Assembly (NCBI RefSeq): GCF_024586455.1
Contig: NC_065923.1
Location: forward strand, 65,321,076 to 65,385,075
DNA from: Bactrocera neohumeralis
Lineage: Eukaryota > Arthropoda > Insecta > Diptera > Tephritidae
Length of the DNA: 64,000 nucleotides
Direction of reading: 5' to 3'
Of this stretch, positions 36,033-47,535 are shown piece after piece. The position numbers and the translations under genes were made by a program. Every line of letters begins with the position of its first letter. The stretch's first letter is position 1. The notes beneath the pieces are model-generated. The model made no database searches. It was not told where the DNA came from and was given only the letters and a program-made list of their open reading frames with translations.

Positions 36033-37458
36033 AGATGGAAAAAAATTAAAAAAATAAACTCTATATGTTTAACTACCTCGGAGCATAAAACATAAAGACA
36101 CACATATACATAGATAAAACCAAGAAAAAAAACACATACACTTTTGTATGTATGTATGTTCCTCTGTGCAAGTATATTTTTGTGTAGTATTAATATGTAT
36201 GTGTGCGCTTGTTTGCTCGTCCGTCCGTAGCACGTAAGACGGGTAGCACTTCCCCATAAGAGACACATGATTAGTTTTGTTACCCATTTTTTCGGTGCTG
36301 TTGCAACTTGTTGTTGTTGTTGTTGCTGCTGCACAGCAAACATATAAACATTAGCACCAACATTGTTATTGCCTGTTTGCTGTTGTTGCTGCACTTACTT
36401 TTGTCAAACACATTAGCTCCAACATTGTTTGTTGTTTTTGTTGTTGTTGCAAGGTACAGCGAGGAGGTGGCGGCCCAGTTCGTCATACAATTTTTCAGTT
36501 CTTTTACTGATTAGTTCTGCTGTTGTTGCTGCCTTTGGTTATTGTTGTTGTTGTTGGCGAGCAGTGATTTCCTTTAATTTTTTTTACTACTTCTCCGCAG
36601 ATTGTTGCCTTAGTTAGGCGAGTTTAGTGCCGCCACCACAATCAACACCACAATTACCCTCAGGTAGTCACCGCAAACAGTTGCCGTTAGTTTTTTTTAA
36701 TTTTTCATTTTCAAATGCAGTGGTTTTAGTTCCATTCTACTGTTTAGTAAATATATGTATGTGTGTGATTGCATAAATGATATTTTGCCAGATTTCAAAT
36801 ATTTTCTTAATGCTGGTTATTTTCTCCACTTTTTTGCATATCTAATATTTTACAATAAGAAAAGCGGAATAAATTTACGGTGAAATTGCTTTGACTTCAA
36901 AGTTTACATAATAACTTATCTTATATTAAAATATTTTTTAAATACTGAAAAATAATTTATTCATGCAAAAATAATTTATTCGTGAAAAAACCTTGCGCTA
37001 TTCGTAGGTGCTTAGAGGATAAGTGCCCCTAACCTCCTACATAATATGGAAACAGTTTTGCTTTCAAACTCTAGTAGATGCTATGAAGGTTAAAATATCG
37101 ATTTGGATTTCACAACGAAATAAATCGACAAAACGTAAGAATTTTATATCTGTTTTTCCTGTAAGTATCAACGAGCGTTTTCAACACCGAGTTTCCAAAG
37201 ACGAGAAATCATCTACCATACTCTGAAGATCTGATCTCTAGTAAGTCCGCTTTTCGTACAATAAGGGAATTCTTCGTGAAAAGTCTATGGAAACGTATTT
37301 AGAAAAAGATTAAGTCTGTCGCTCTTTAGGATTCTTATTTGTTTTTTTTTTTTTGACACAGTCGACACTTCAAATCTGTATGGACACTGGGTTGAGTTAA
37401 AAGATCAGATCATTTCTTTTCGATTGGTACCCTAAAAATTTGGTTTATAGATAGCCTA
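36033..37458. other. Non-coding interval with a cluster of opa tracts
   Basis: TTG/CTG tracts at 36300-36335, 36378-36395, 36425-36452 and 36517-36560 give poly-glutamine frames on the minus strand that overlap in several phases, so they are not evidence of genes. ACAT/GTAT microsatellite lies at 36148-36160. From 36700 to 37458 nothing is recognised. Confidence 0.55.
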
Positions 37459-37460
37459 TA

Positions 37461-37854
37461 CAAGCATTAGCTCTTAATTGTAACGGGAAGATTTTCCAGC
37501 TAAAGATTTTCTGTTTTTTCTTATTTTTGGTGAGTTTTGTAGTAAATTTAATGATGTACAAAATAGTCTCTTATGGTTTATTCGTAGATTGATGATAGTT
37601 GACTATTTTCAGCAATTTTTTCTTCTTATAAGTTTTTATATATTGAGTATTTTATAGAAACATCACTTTAACCGTTAATATCTTTTATATTGTTAGGTTT
37701 ACCAAAAAATCGAAAGATATAATTTCGTAGAGCAATAAATTTCCTAAAATATCGACGAAACAAAATATTTTTTTCAATTGAATTTTTCCATCTGTTAGAA
37801 ATAGGTAACGATAAAGCTGCGCACCTTCCCGTTACAAATGAGCGCTTATACTTG
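37461..37854. mobile_element. 394-bp TA-flanked MITE (Tc1/mariner-like)
   Basis: The terminal inverted repeats are 37461-37490 (CAAGCATTAGCTCTTAATTG, then TAACGGGAAG) and 37825-37854, matching at 25 of 30 positions, with the inner 12 bases TTGTAACGGGAA identical. A TA dinucleotide flanks each end (37459-37460 and 37855-37856), the target duplication of the Tc1/mariner superfamily. The interior is AT-rich and non-coding. TA flanks are weak evidence alone in AT-rich DNA; the paired 30-bp ends carry the call. Divergence of the ends suggests an old insertion. Confidence 0.7.
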
Positions 37855-37856
37855 TA

Positions 37857-38801
37857 GAGACTTTCTTAGAGGTGTCTTGTTCCACTCTAATGTACATACG
37901 AATCAGTTGTCTTACTTCATGTGAGATGCTGCCATGGTAGCAGTAAAAGCTTACGATACATTTTTTGTTCCAACTGTCTTCGAAAAAAACTACGAATAAT
38001 TAATTTGTGTCATATTCTTGTTACAAGAAAATATGAAAACGTTGGGCCATATATGAATGCCGTGAATAAATGGCTGAAAATGTTTCGTAATATCTTATAG
38101 GGTCAAAAGGAAAACGTTGTAGCTCAACGAGTGAGGCCGCTTAAAATATTTCTGCAACCTATACTCATAAACAAATATGTAAGCATAAAATGACAGTCTA
38201 AAAGAGGTTTCACGTCTTTTGTCTTAATACACAATAATAATTACAAATATCTAGATAGACTATGGGAACCCTGGAGCATTCTGAAGCATTATTTGGAGTT
38301 TTGATATATGAAACAAGAACTTAGTCGAATAAGATATATAAAAGACCGACTTAGAAAAGCATTCAATATGATCACGTTCTCCTACTCAGGCGTCTGAGAC
38401 AATAATATCGTCATTTTCATAGTAACATACCTCGATTCTAGTTGTCATTATCATTTTACATCCGTCTGAAAACATTTGTTTGTTTTTCGGACAAAACGCT
38501 CATGGAAATTTGAAGTTTTAACGGATTAGCTATGTTATCAGTAAAGTTGGTAGTGGAAGAAACAATAATACATACTTGTTAATGGCATTAAATATGGGTG
38601 GCCATAATGAAAAGTTTTGCAAAGAGGTAGGTTCCTAAGGAAATTCTTTCATAGCCCTAGGTCGGGTGTAAACGTGAATTCATTCATACATATTACGTAG
38701 ACCCGAATACTCTCAACTTTTCAACTGCTTCAACTTTGCAAATAAAACATTTAAACATGAAATTTGTATAAACAAGTTAAATAGATATAATACAAATTAA
38801 C
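37857..38801. other. AT-rich interval, nothing recognised
   Basis: No frames of note, no RNA gene and no family signature were recognised on either strand. Confidence 0.45.
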
Positions 38802-40075
38802 TCAAGTAAGGAAGGGCCAAGATCAGGTGTAACCGAACATTTTGTACTCTTGCAACTTGCAGAAATCAAAGCAGGCGAAACTTTGATTTAAAATAAAAAC
38901 ATGTTGCAGTCAAATTTGCTAACTTCTTGACTTATGTTGAAGGCCATTAACTTGTACTTAAATTTATTCCTGTATTTTAATTCACGTCAGCTAACGTATA
39001 TTAAGAACCTCTTCAAATGAGATATGTATGATACTAAATGTGATATTAGCTCGACCGAAGAGGCTAAATTTAATGTATTGAGTTAAGGAGGTATTCTCGC
39101 GTAATCACTTCGAAAAATCGATTTTTTTTATATTTTGACTGTAAAACCTATTGAAAATATGCTGTGAAAAATTCAGGCCGAAATTCATAGTATTTGATAA
39201 GTTACAGCTCATAGTCGCCGACGTGTTGTAAGCGACTGTCTACCTCTCAAGAAACTTTAAACGCATTTTTCTCGAATCATCATTTTCTGAAACTGTCATG
39301 GTCCTAAAAAAAAAGTATTCAACCAATTGCTTTAAAATTTACATATGTTCTTCTACTTATTTATAGTTATCGTCCCTACCAGAATCGTTTATTTTCGAAA
39401 ATATTTTCATATTTTTTGTAAACGATTTTTAACGAAAAAAACAAGATTTTCTTGACTTTTTTTTGAAGTTCCATATTTTTTTAATGAAATTGGTTATATT
39501 TGGTAGGGACGATAGCCGCAGAACTACTGAATAATAATCCATTCGATTCTTTTTTTCAGACAACATGAACAGCCGCATCACCATGACCAGTGAACTACTT
39601 TTTTTTGTTGGGGACTACTTTGATTAAAAAAATATATATTAAAAATGTAAAAAACAAAAAAAAAAATTTTTTTTTTGTACATTTCAAAATCCAAATAAAA
39701 ATATATTAAAAAATTAAAATGATTGAATTTTGTTGTCGCATAAAAAAAAAAAATTTCCTAAAAAGTGATAAAATGTATGCGTTCACATGAGAGTACCCCC
39801 TTAATGGGGAAAACTTCGACCATAGGTTCGAAAATCTTTATCTTAGGTACATACAAGTATATGATTCTAAATCAGAATTAAAACAAACAATCTTGAATTT
39901 TTAATTTATACTTCGCGTGTTTTTCGAATCGGTAAATATTTGATTTCTGTAAGTTGGTAGTACTGTTAGTGATATCTATGCTAAATTTCACGTCAAAATA
40001 TTCATTAGTGTTTGAGATACGCCTCGTTGTTTCAGGCTCTAAAAGTGAATTCTTCGATTTTTACTATGTCTGAAT
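38802..40075 (+). repeat. Dispersed repeat family P, split by a TTAA MITE
   Basis: The left end CAAGTAAGGAAGGGCCAAG then GGTGTAACCGAACATTTTGT and CTCTTGCAACTTGC is a terminus I associate with the same fly-wide repeat. The repeat runs to 39082 and appears to resume at 39805 (CTTCGACCATAGGTTCGAAA and onward) after the 714-bp MITE at 39087-39800. The right limit near 40075 is approximate because a mariner fragment begins about there. Confidence 0.45.
39087..39800. mobile_element. 714-bp TTAA-flanked MITE, second family
   Basis: TTAA flanks both ends (39083-39086 and 39801-39804). The termini are imperfect inverted repeats: GGAGGTATTCTCGCGTAATC on the left and, reading inward from the right, GGGGGTACTCTCATGTGAAC. 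An internal inverted repeat (39366-39381 with 39501-39516, 15 of 16 matching, TCGTCCCTACCA core) could form a hairpin. No transposase frame is present. The length equals that of the MITE at 18057, and the two share an internal motif in opposite orientation (39256-39276 here), but the termini differ. It is a non-autonomous piggyBac-type element by its target site. Confidence 0.8.
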
Positions 40076-40084
40076 TTATTTAAC

Positions 40085-40440
40085 AAAGAAGTGCGATAAT
40101 GTACCGCCGCATACTGCATTGGTTCTTCGTGATCATTTCGCCACATTCTCAACTAATATCGTGCAGCAACCACCACATTCGACTGATTTACCTTCGTGTA
40201 ACTTCTGGCTATTCAGCAAATTTACATTACCACTGCAAAGACACCGTTTGGACTCAATTGAGGATATGCTAGTAAAAGCTGAATCGATGAAAGCTCTGAT
40301 GGCCATCACGACGGAAGATTTTTCCAAGTGCTATGATGACTGGAAAATTTGTTGGCATAAGTGTATTACAGCGGAAGGGGATTATTTTGAAGGAGATGAA
40401 ATGGACAAAATTCACCTTTCAATTTGATCACAGTAGTAGG
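40085..40440 (+). mobile_element. Classical mariner transposase relic, C-terminal third
   Basis: One frame, 40092 to TGA at 40425, begins CDNVPPHTALVLRDHFATFS and runs through PPHSTDLPSCNFWLFSKF to WHKCITAEGDYFEGDE. This is the second half of the catalytic domain and the C-terminal tail of a mariner (D,D34D) transposase. The second catalytic Asp is present at 40095-40097. Exactly 34 residues later, where the third Asp belongs, the codon at 40200-40202 is AAC (Asn), so the enzyme would be inactive even if complete. The N-terminal two thirds are missing and no terminal inverted repeat is evident downstream. The open frame over about 110 codons suggests a fairly recent origin. Confidence 0.85.
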
Positions 40441-42929
40441 TGGAAAGACGGAAGTCATTACATGGTGTATATTGGAGGCAGAGAAAGCCCGTCCCTTTGA
40501 ACTAATTTTGACATTGCTCAGGTACTCCCGAGCACTTAATTTGAAGCAATTTTATATATCAATAATATTCACTGATCGACATATTCAGCACAAAACTTAT
40601 TAGAATAACGAAAATCATGATAAGTAGTACTAGTATGTATATGAGAGTTGGGAATAATATTGACTCTATTTGTATCTATTTTTACCAATACTACATGCAA
40701 TTAACACACCGCGGTCTAATAAAAATGTTTGCAGGATTTTATTAAGGTACCTCACCTACAATCACCAATCATATGGAGTAAAGTCAGCTGCGCGTCCAAA
40801 AATCCTGATTACAGATACTTATATGGGGGGCTAGGTCAACTTTTCGCCCAATTTTATCAATTTTAGGCACGGATATATTATACAATAAATAATTTTACGA
40901 ACATTTTCAAATAATACTCACTTCCGTTACAAATATGTACACATGTATAAATGCAAAATCTTAAATGTCTGCCAATATCACAATTATACAGTAACACTAA
41001 AAAACTGTACATTTTTATGCCGACAAATTTATTTTGTTGCTGTAAATTACTTTTAATAGAGAATTTTGTTTACGAGTGTTCCTCAGCAGGACCCCGCAGT
41101 AGGTGCTAATGCAAGAGCGCCTCACAATTAACTTTAATTCTTTCTACCACGCAGTGCTGCTAAAGCCACATTTGTATGTAAGTGTATGCATTATACATAC
41201 ACACATAAAAAATGCCTGTTTGGCAGTCACACGCTTAGTCAAACAATCAAACAATGGCACTCGGGCCGGCAAGCAACCCAGCAACATACAGACAATCATT
41301 AACTAAGGTTGCAAGCAATAATCCTGTCAGCTCAGCTACTGTATTTAGCATTCGACTGCAAGTGAGGCGAGTAAGTGCCAAAGAAAAAGGTGAGAAGATG
41401 TCTGATTTTTTCAAGGTGCATTAAAGTAGAGTTATTGCCACAGCACCTAAGTAGACTTTTGTATATGAACACACTTGTGGGCACGCACACATACGAACAT
41501 AAATATAAATACATTTGACAACACAAGTTATTAGCACATAAATATTGTAAGTAATTTTTTGTGGCAGATAAAAAATGATTTTTCTTGAACAAGCAATACA
41601 TTGTTGTTGCAAGTTGTGCACACATGCACTGTTGATTGGTGGCAAACAAGCAGTGGTGCTTAGGTAAATAAATAATAATAAATACAAGTAAATATGTATT
41701 AATATATGTGGATGTGTGAGTATGTAGTTAGCAAATAAATAGTAAAAAAAATATTTGTTATAAATATTTGCGCTGCTGCGAAAAAAACTAATCATCTATA
41801 CAATGTTGCACTTACGAATATTAACGAAATTGGTAGACGCCTGCTTAAAAATAAATGCCTTGAAGTATATAGTATATAATATGTATGTGTATATGTAGAT
41901 ATGTATATGTAGCAGCATTTTTAAGTATCTGCGCAGCATCTAAAACGTAAAATATTGGGCATTCAATGAGTCGACAGGCAGACACCTGAACTAATCAGCC
42001 GCAATACGAGCACACGAACACCACAGCAGCCAACACAAGATTTAATATGCTGTAACGGTAGCACGGCAGCAGCATAGCGAATTGCTTTCGGTCGCCAGTA
42101 GACGTACTCACATGCAGTCGGTCAGCGGTCACCGCCGCCACCTGCCTTACGCAATTAAGCTTCGTTAAGTCAACGCCTATGCTGCTGCACCACCACCTGC
42201 AAGCGCAATGGCGTGGCCATGGAGTCCACCACCGCCACCTGATTATGCGCCCAAATGCGCATGAGTAATAAATAAATGCACGCGGTTGCTGCGCATGTGC
42301 AACACTGCAACAACAAATGTGACAGGCGTGCTTGCTGCGAAATGATGGAGTATTTTTCGGTTATCTCGTGGGGTTTTTGTGCATGCGCATGTGCTTTTGG
42401 CTAAGTGTAGGTTCAAGTATTTGATGAGTGATGACGAGGGGAGTACGCCTAGGTGGATATTGAAATTATGGATGGAAAATTGATTTTCTATTTCTAAGGA
42501 CTGAACTAAGCGCGTTGGTGATAAAATCGATACAAATGTAGTGTATTGAATTTTCTGGCGTTGGGGAGAGGAGACGCACAGTGAGCTTTTTAAAGAATGA
42601 ATAGAAACTCAGGGAATAAGTTGGAAGGGTAATCTTTGATCAGCAGCTCGCCATCAGCTTAAGTATTAGACTTTCAGACCACTGCACAGTCTTTCAAGTA
42701 AGGCTAGCTGGCATTGCAACTTATAAACTGCGTTCTTCCTTCAGATAAATTAGCATTCCGATAACAGGTCAGTTAAACTGACCATAAGCTAACTAATTTG
42801 CGTCGAAGTCAAGGCGATTTGGCTTTAAGACCATCAAGCTCATGATGATACTTGCTTGGGTATCATGAGTTCAGCACCCAGCCGTTCCTGCGAGATCCTT
42901 CTTACTCAGAGTGGAACGCAAGGTACATT
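40441..42929. other. Non-coding interval with a GC-richer patch
   Basis: About 42000-42420 is GC-richer, with CACCACC/GCCGCC runs (42130-42240). Short frames such as MQSVSGHRRHLPYAIKLR occur but no family is recognised. TATGTATATGTAG-type low complexity lies at 41880-41912. No RNA gene or transposon was recognised. Confidence 0.45.
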
Positions 42930-43775
42930 AGGTAAGGTAGGTCATAGGTTTGATCCAAACGCGAAGAATCTCACTTGAACAAATATATCTTCATCGATCT
43001 ACTAAGTGTTTTGAGCTTACCACAAATTTATTAAGGTGGTTAATAACAATCCCAGCAACTTCCCTAGGTTGTCGGTGTGTATAGCGAAATATTTTAATCT
43101 GAGTCTAGCAAAAGCTGGGCAATAGATAACAAAGTGACAAGATGATTCCACCTCGTCTTCCTCCATACAGCTTTAGCAAAGACCATCCGACCGAAGCCGC
43201 ACCGCGTGCAAGCCTAAGGCACAGTTTCCAGTTGAAATACCTATAATTGTGGCGAGATTGGTTTTGCCGAGTCAATAATTCGGATGACCTTTCACGGTTC
43301 GCTCTAGGCCAGAACGTTCTCGAAGTCCCACAAACTCAGGTTGTAGACTGGCGCTTGCTGAGCTTAGTTGAAGTCCAATGGTCCAACACCGGAACTCAAG
43401 AAGACATCGGAGAAACGACGCGATTCTAAACCAGCGAAATTGCGGAAGGGGTGCTCATCTCAGCCAGTTCATCGGCTTTGCAGTGTTCATCGATTCAACT
43501 GTGACTACGCACACATACGGTTGTAATATTTAGGAAGCTTGAAGCTATTGCTGATGAAATCATGCGCTCCTTCTCTAGTTTCGAACGCATAGTCAGCGAG
43601 CTCAAAGCCAGTATAGCTGCTCGGCTGTCTCTGAAGGAAGCTGAACTTCGGAGCAATTCATTAAGTCTGGTAGTTTGAAACTAAAGTTGATGCAGAGCTG
43701 CAGGCAGAAGACTTCAGAACCTACTCCTCCCTACATTTCTATCCATCCATGAAGCAAGATACATTAAACAATTAA
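42930..43775 (-). mobile_element. RNase H-bearing non-LTR retrotransposon relic (LOA/I-like), copy 1
   Basis: On the minus strand from 43775 down come the landmarks of a retroposon RNase H domain. CFMDG (first catalytic Asp, 43744-43756) is followed by GVGSEVF, NFSFKLPD, SDSRAAILALSS (43600-43634) and a SHS*IDEHCKADELAEM segment equivalent to 'GHSG..GN..ADELA'. The final zinc-like motif is CMEEDEVESSCHFVIYCPAF with RLRLKYF (about 43115-43175). Stops and frameshifts separate the pieces. The 3' tail near 42930 is TACCTTACC on the minus strand. RNase H here would remove RNA from the cDNA hybrid during retrotransposition. The RT domain is not present in this copy. Confidence 0.75.
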
Positions 43776-45784
43776 CTTCTCCAGACCTTACAAGACTGAG
43801 TTTGTAATATTTCGGCAATCTAACCTTCGGCGTATCAGGAGACATAGCCGAAATTGACAATAACAGTTGAAGCAAATATTTGATATGCTCAAAGCATTTT
43901 GTCGACTTATAAGGATATTAGATAGGAGTACTAGGTAGCGCAACGGATCGTCCTTCTAAACTGTCCAAGTGAAATTTTCATGTAATCTAACCTATCTAAC
44001 CAAATGGATCCATGTGACCTCCGTCACGATTGCACAACACAAATGGAGATTCTTGCGATATAAGAGCATATGTATTTATAATAGATATCTACAGAATATA
44101 CCTAAGGAAATATCTATTCACGTGTTAGTTCCAATTCTTCTACAACTACACTGGTCCAAAGTTGTAAATACTAACAATACATCGCATTCTCAGACTGTGA
44201 TGCAAACTATTTAATAAATGTAAAAGAGTAATTAAGCGATCCCCTTAGTTGCTTCAATAACATACAAAGTTTTGGCTTAGGTCATCCTTTGTTGTCCCGT
44301 TAGCGTGCCATAAATGTTTTTAGGTTATTCCAGTTCTACAAAATATCACTTTCTTTAGATGAAATATACATATGTATGTATGTAAGAATGTGATTCTTTG
44401 TTCCAAAATGACACAGCATCCTCAGCGACAGAGCAACTCCTTTGTCGCATATGCATAAAGTCATCGCAACTCCGCTCATCTCATTTAAACTAACTGTTTG
44501 TTGACCCAATTCGGTGTGACCTACTTTTAACAAAAGCCAACATGTTTCAACCCCCATAAATTTCGCAAGACGTTTTAAGCCTTTGTCTCGAAAAGCTGCA
44601 ACCAAAAAATTCGCTACTCGCTGGTGATTGGCATTTTAAAACCGTTGTGTTGATTAATTAACTCGCATTAATTGCTGACCTGAAAAATTGAAAGTTGCAG
44701 GCGATAAACACTGCAAGAAAGGCCAGCTAAAACAACAAAAAAAAAACAAATACACGCGAACAAGAAATTAACAAAAACCGCAGCGTTTGTTTCTGTAATT
44801 CGCTTTTTTGGCATTAATTTGCACACGAGAACAACAAAAACCAATCAAAATGCAATAAAACAAACGAATGCGCGAAATTTAACAGTCAAATAAATCAATT
44901 ACAATGGTGGCAGCACATTTTTGCCAAGCCAGGTAAATGCAACACACATGCAAAAGCACATACAAACAAAGGCAAATAAAAGTTGGTAGATAATTTCCAG
45001 CAGCACTGCAAATCGACCCTCAAACTCAACGGTGTTAATCCTTTGAAAAATTCGCTTTGCAACACTGTGACACACTTTGTCATGCAATTTTGTGTTTTTG
45101 TTAAAGTTATTGGCACGAAATCACCGCTAAAATAATAAGAGCACATAAAAAGCGCATTTAAAAAAAAATAAAAAATTCGGTGAAAAATACTTAATTTGGG
45201 AAACACGACCGCATACGGCGCGAATTGACAGTTGTAATGATGTGTTGGCCGCCTGTGGTCGGCTGAGTTCGCTCTGGCAATGACGCTGTGACGGAAGTAG
45301 GCGGGTGGACTGGGACTTTGGATAAATTATATGACGAAATGATTACTCAAATGAAAGACTTTGTATTATTTTTTTTCTTTATTAATAATATGTTTTGGTA
45401 TTTTAAAGCTGACTTAAGTGGATCTGGCCACATTTTGCTCACTATACTGCGACATGAACAAAGTACCACCTATTCCGGATATGAAAATAAGGAACAGTTA
45501 AATAAAAACTTATGTCAACAGTCATCATGTTATAGTTCGAAATGGTTCAAAATGGCTCCAAAATAATTCTAAAGCTTAAATTCTAGAAAGATCATAAAGA
45601 GGTGAAATTCTAAACTCGAAAAGATAAAAACACAAATAGCGACGGCCTAGAGAATCTTCGAATAAAGATCAGTAGTCTGAAGATCAAGTTATATTTATGA
45701 TCCAGACGTCTCCCATCCGTTTAGCAGAGACTTTTGGGAATCACGCGGAGAAGGGGATGAAGATGAACGCAGAATCTAAGGTAA
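43776..45784. other. AT-rich interval, nothing recognised
   Basis: An 81-codon frame at 43969-44214 and a 92-codon frame at 45288-45566 (both plus) show no recognisable domain. An ACATATGTATGTATG tract lies at 44368-44383. No RNA gene seen. Confidence 0.45.
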
Positions 45785-46530
45785 GTTAGGTTACCTGACG
45801 CCTGACCGTTGTGATGCTTCGAACTCCTAGGCGTCGATCAGAAGACGAATATCTACAAAACGCTTCGAGCCTATCACAAATTTGTAGAGGTGGCTAAAAT
45901 ATTTTCTAGCCAATTCACCGGCACGTTTCAACCTTAGACTAGCAAACGCTAGACATTGGAGGATAAGGATAATTACACCTCATCTTCCTTATTGTAACTT
46001 TGACATGTTGAGTCCTCCAAATCTTTAGCTTCACTATGTGTGTACCAATAAGACAGATTCAGGTTCAGTTGGATCTTATACATTCCAAATAAATTTATTA
46101 TAGAAGTAGTTTAATGCTAGCGCTAGAGAGATCATGCATGCTTTGACTAGCTTTGAGCTCACTGTCAATAATCTCAAGCCCTGTATGCCAGCTCTGCTAT
46201 CGGAACTTTGAATAAGTACAATCGGTGCTACCATGATGTCTGCCACTTATACTCAAAAAACACTACAGTGATCTCGCAATCTGAAACAAAAGTTGATTGA
46301 AAACTTCTGAACCTTCAATCTTCCCCTTGAGCTTCGATGCATCCGTGAAAAAGCTCACTGCGCTTTTCCTGTCCTGTCCTTTCTTCCGGAGTCTGACAGT
46401 AATATTCGCAGCAATGTATCTACCGGCCAAGTCCATCAGTGCTAGAAGTAAAATGGTAGTGTACCACTGATGCCAATAAGACCCTCTCGTTAAACACGAA
46501 CGCCCTCTACCAGACAAATATACCATAGAA
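45785..46530 (-). mobile_element. RNase H-bearing non-LTR retrotransposon relic, copy 2
   Basis: The minus-strand frame 46526-46263 carries LAGRYIAANITVRLRKKG, the linker before RNase H, then the RNase H start AVSFFTDASKLKGKIEGSEV with the first catalytic Asp kept. The middle of RNase H is decayed. At 45827-45960 the C-terminal end is readable as CLAFASLRLKRAGELARKYF, then KFVIGSKRFVDIRLLIDA and a stop, followed by a 3' end with TAACCTAACTTACC (minus strand, near 45785). It belongs to the same general type as the copy at 42930 and has the same orientation, about 2 kb away. Reverse transcriptase proper is absent. Confidence 0.7.
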
Positions 46531-46894
46531 CAGTATTGGCTTAATTACGGTTTCGTTAAACCAAAGGTCCTTTATAATTTAAGATAATTACTTGTCTTCC
46601 TCACCCGCTAATCAAGATTGATCTTTCATTATAACTTTCTATCAAGGATTAGGTTCCCGTACTTCACTTTTTCGACAGGATGAAGTCGACAGCCCTCCAA
46701 TGAGGGAAGGAAGGAAGATGCATGCCGAATTTTGGTAAATAAAACCAGTTATTTTTTATGTGGATTGACAATCAAGCAGCTTCTTTCCGCCCAGTTCGCC
46801 AGAATCAAAGGTAGCTAAGGTAGGCTGGTTACAATGCCGAAACACAATATAGAGAATCTACAAGTAAAGAATATAGGCACATATTAAGTTGAAC

Positions 46895-47535
46895 TGAGCA
46901 AAAGTTTTTCTCTAAATTTATTGACAGATCTAGAACAGAAACGACTCGTGAGAGGAAGATCGACACACACCACCTCTTCGTCGAATTTGAAGCCACCTTC
47001 CACAGCGTATGACTCAGGCTGAGAACGAGGACAAGACGAAGTACCATAATCTGTATATCTTATACATATGTATATTCTGTCAACAAACAAACAGTTATCA
47101 CTTTCGCGACTTGGCTCACACGTCACTATTGACTGTCATAACTTCGAAGTCGTAGATAATTTCGTCTATCTTGTGACCAGTAGCATATCAATATCAGCCT
47201 TCAAATTCAACGCAGAATCACTTTCGTCAAAAGATGCTACTTCGGAATGTGTAGGTCCTCTCTCTACAAACAAAGACTGAAATCTAGAAGTGCCTCATTC
47301 TTCCCGTCCTGCTGTGGCAAGGACAATAACAACATCTGATGAGACGGCTTTAGGAGTTTTCGACAAAAAGGCAGCGGCTGCGCTGGATAGATCATGTCGT
47401 CCGAATGGATAGATCATGTCATCCGAATGGATGAAAACACTTCTCCGAGGAAGTAGAGAAAGAGGAATACCTCCACTCCGTTAGAGATATCAGGTAAAGA
47501 AGGACCTGGCTGCACTTGGTATTTTAAATTAGCGC
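46895..47535 (+). mobile_element. RTE-clade retrotransposon relic E (plus strand)
   Basis: The plus strand shows RT motif A as IDTHHLFVEFEATFHS (46958-47005). The family has VDFKAAFDS there, so the first catalytic Asp is now Glu. The YADD region is deleted. The next block is YILSTNKQLSLSRLGSHVTI then DCHNFEVVDNFVYL (47070-47173), and the 3' block from about 47350 has RQRLRW-, HVVRMDENT- and a decayed RWKDQV-like end to 47535. A 22-bp tandem duplication (47385-47406 and 47407-47428) doubles the HVVRM coding stretch. It is the only RTE copy on the plus strand. Confidence 0.82.

Noticed and set aside
36008..36486. Glutamine-rich open frames on the minus strand
   Set aside because: They come from opa-type trinucleotide runs, which give poly-Q/poly-L/poly-A frames in every phase. 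The surrounding frame ends in TACATACATA microsatellite.
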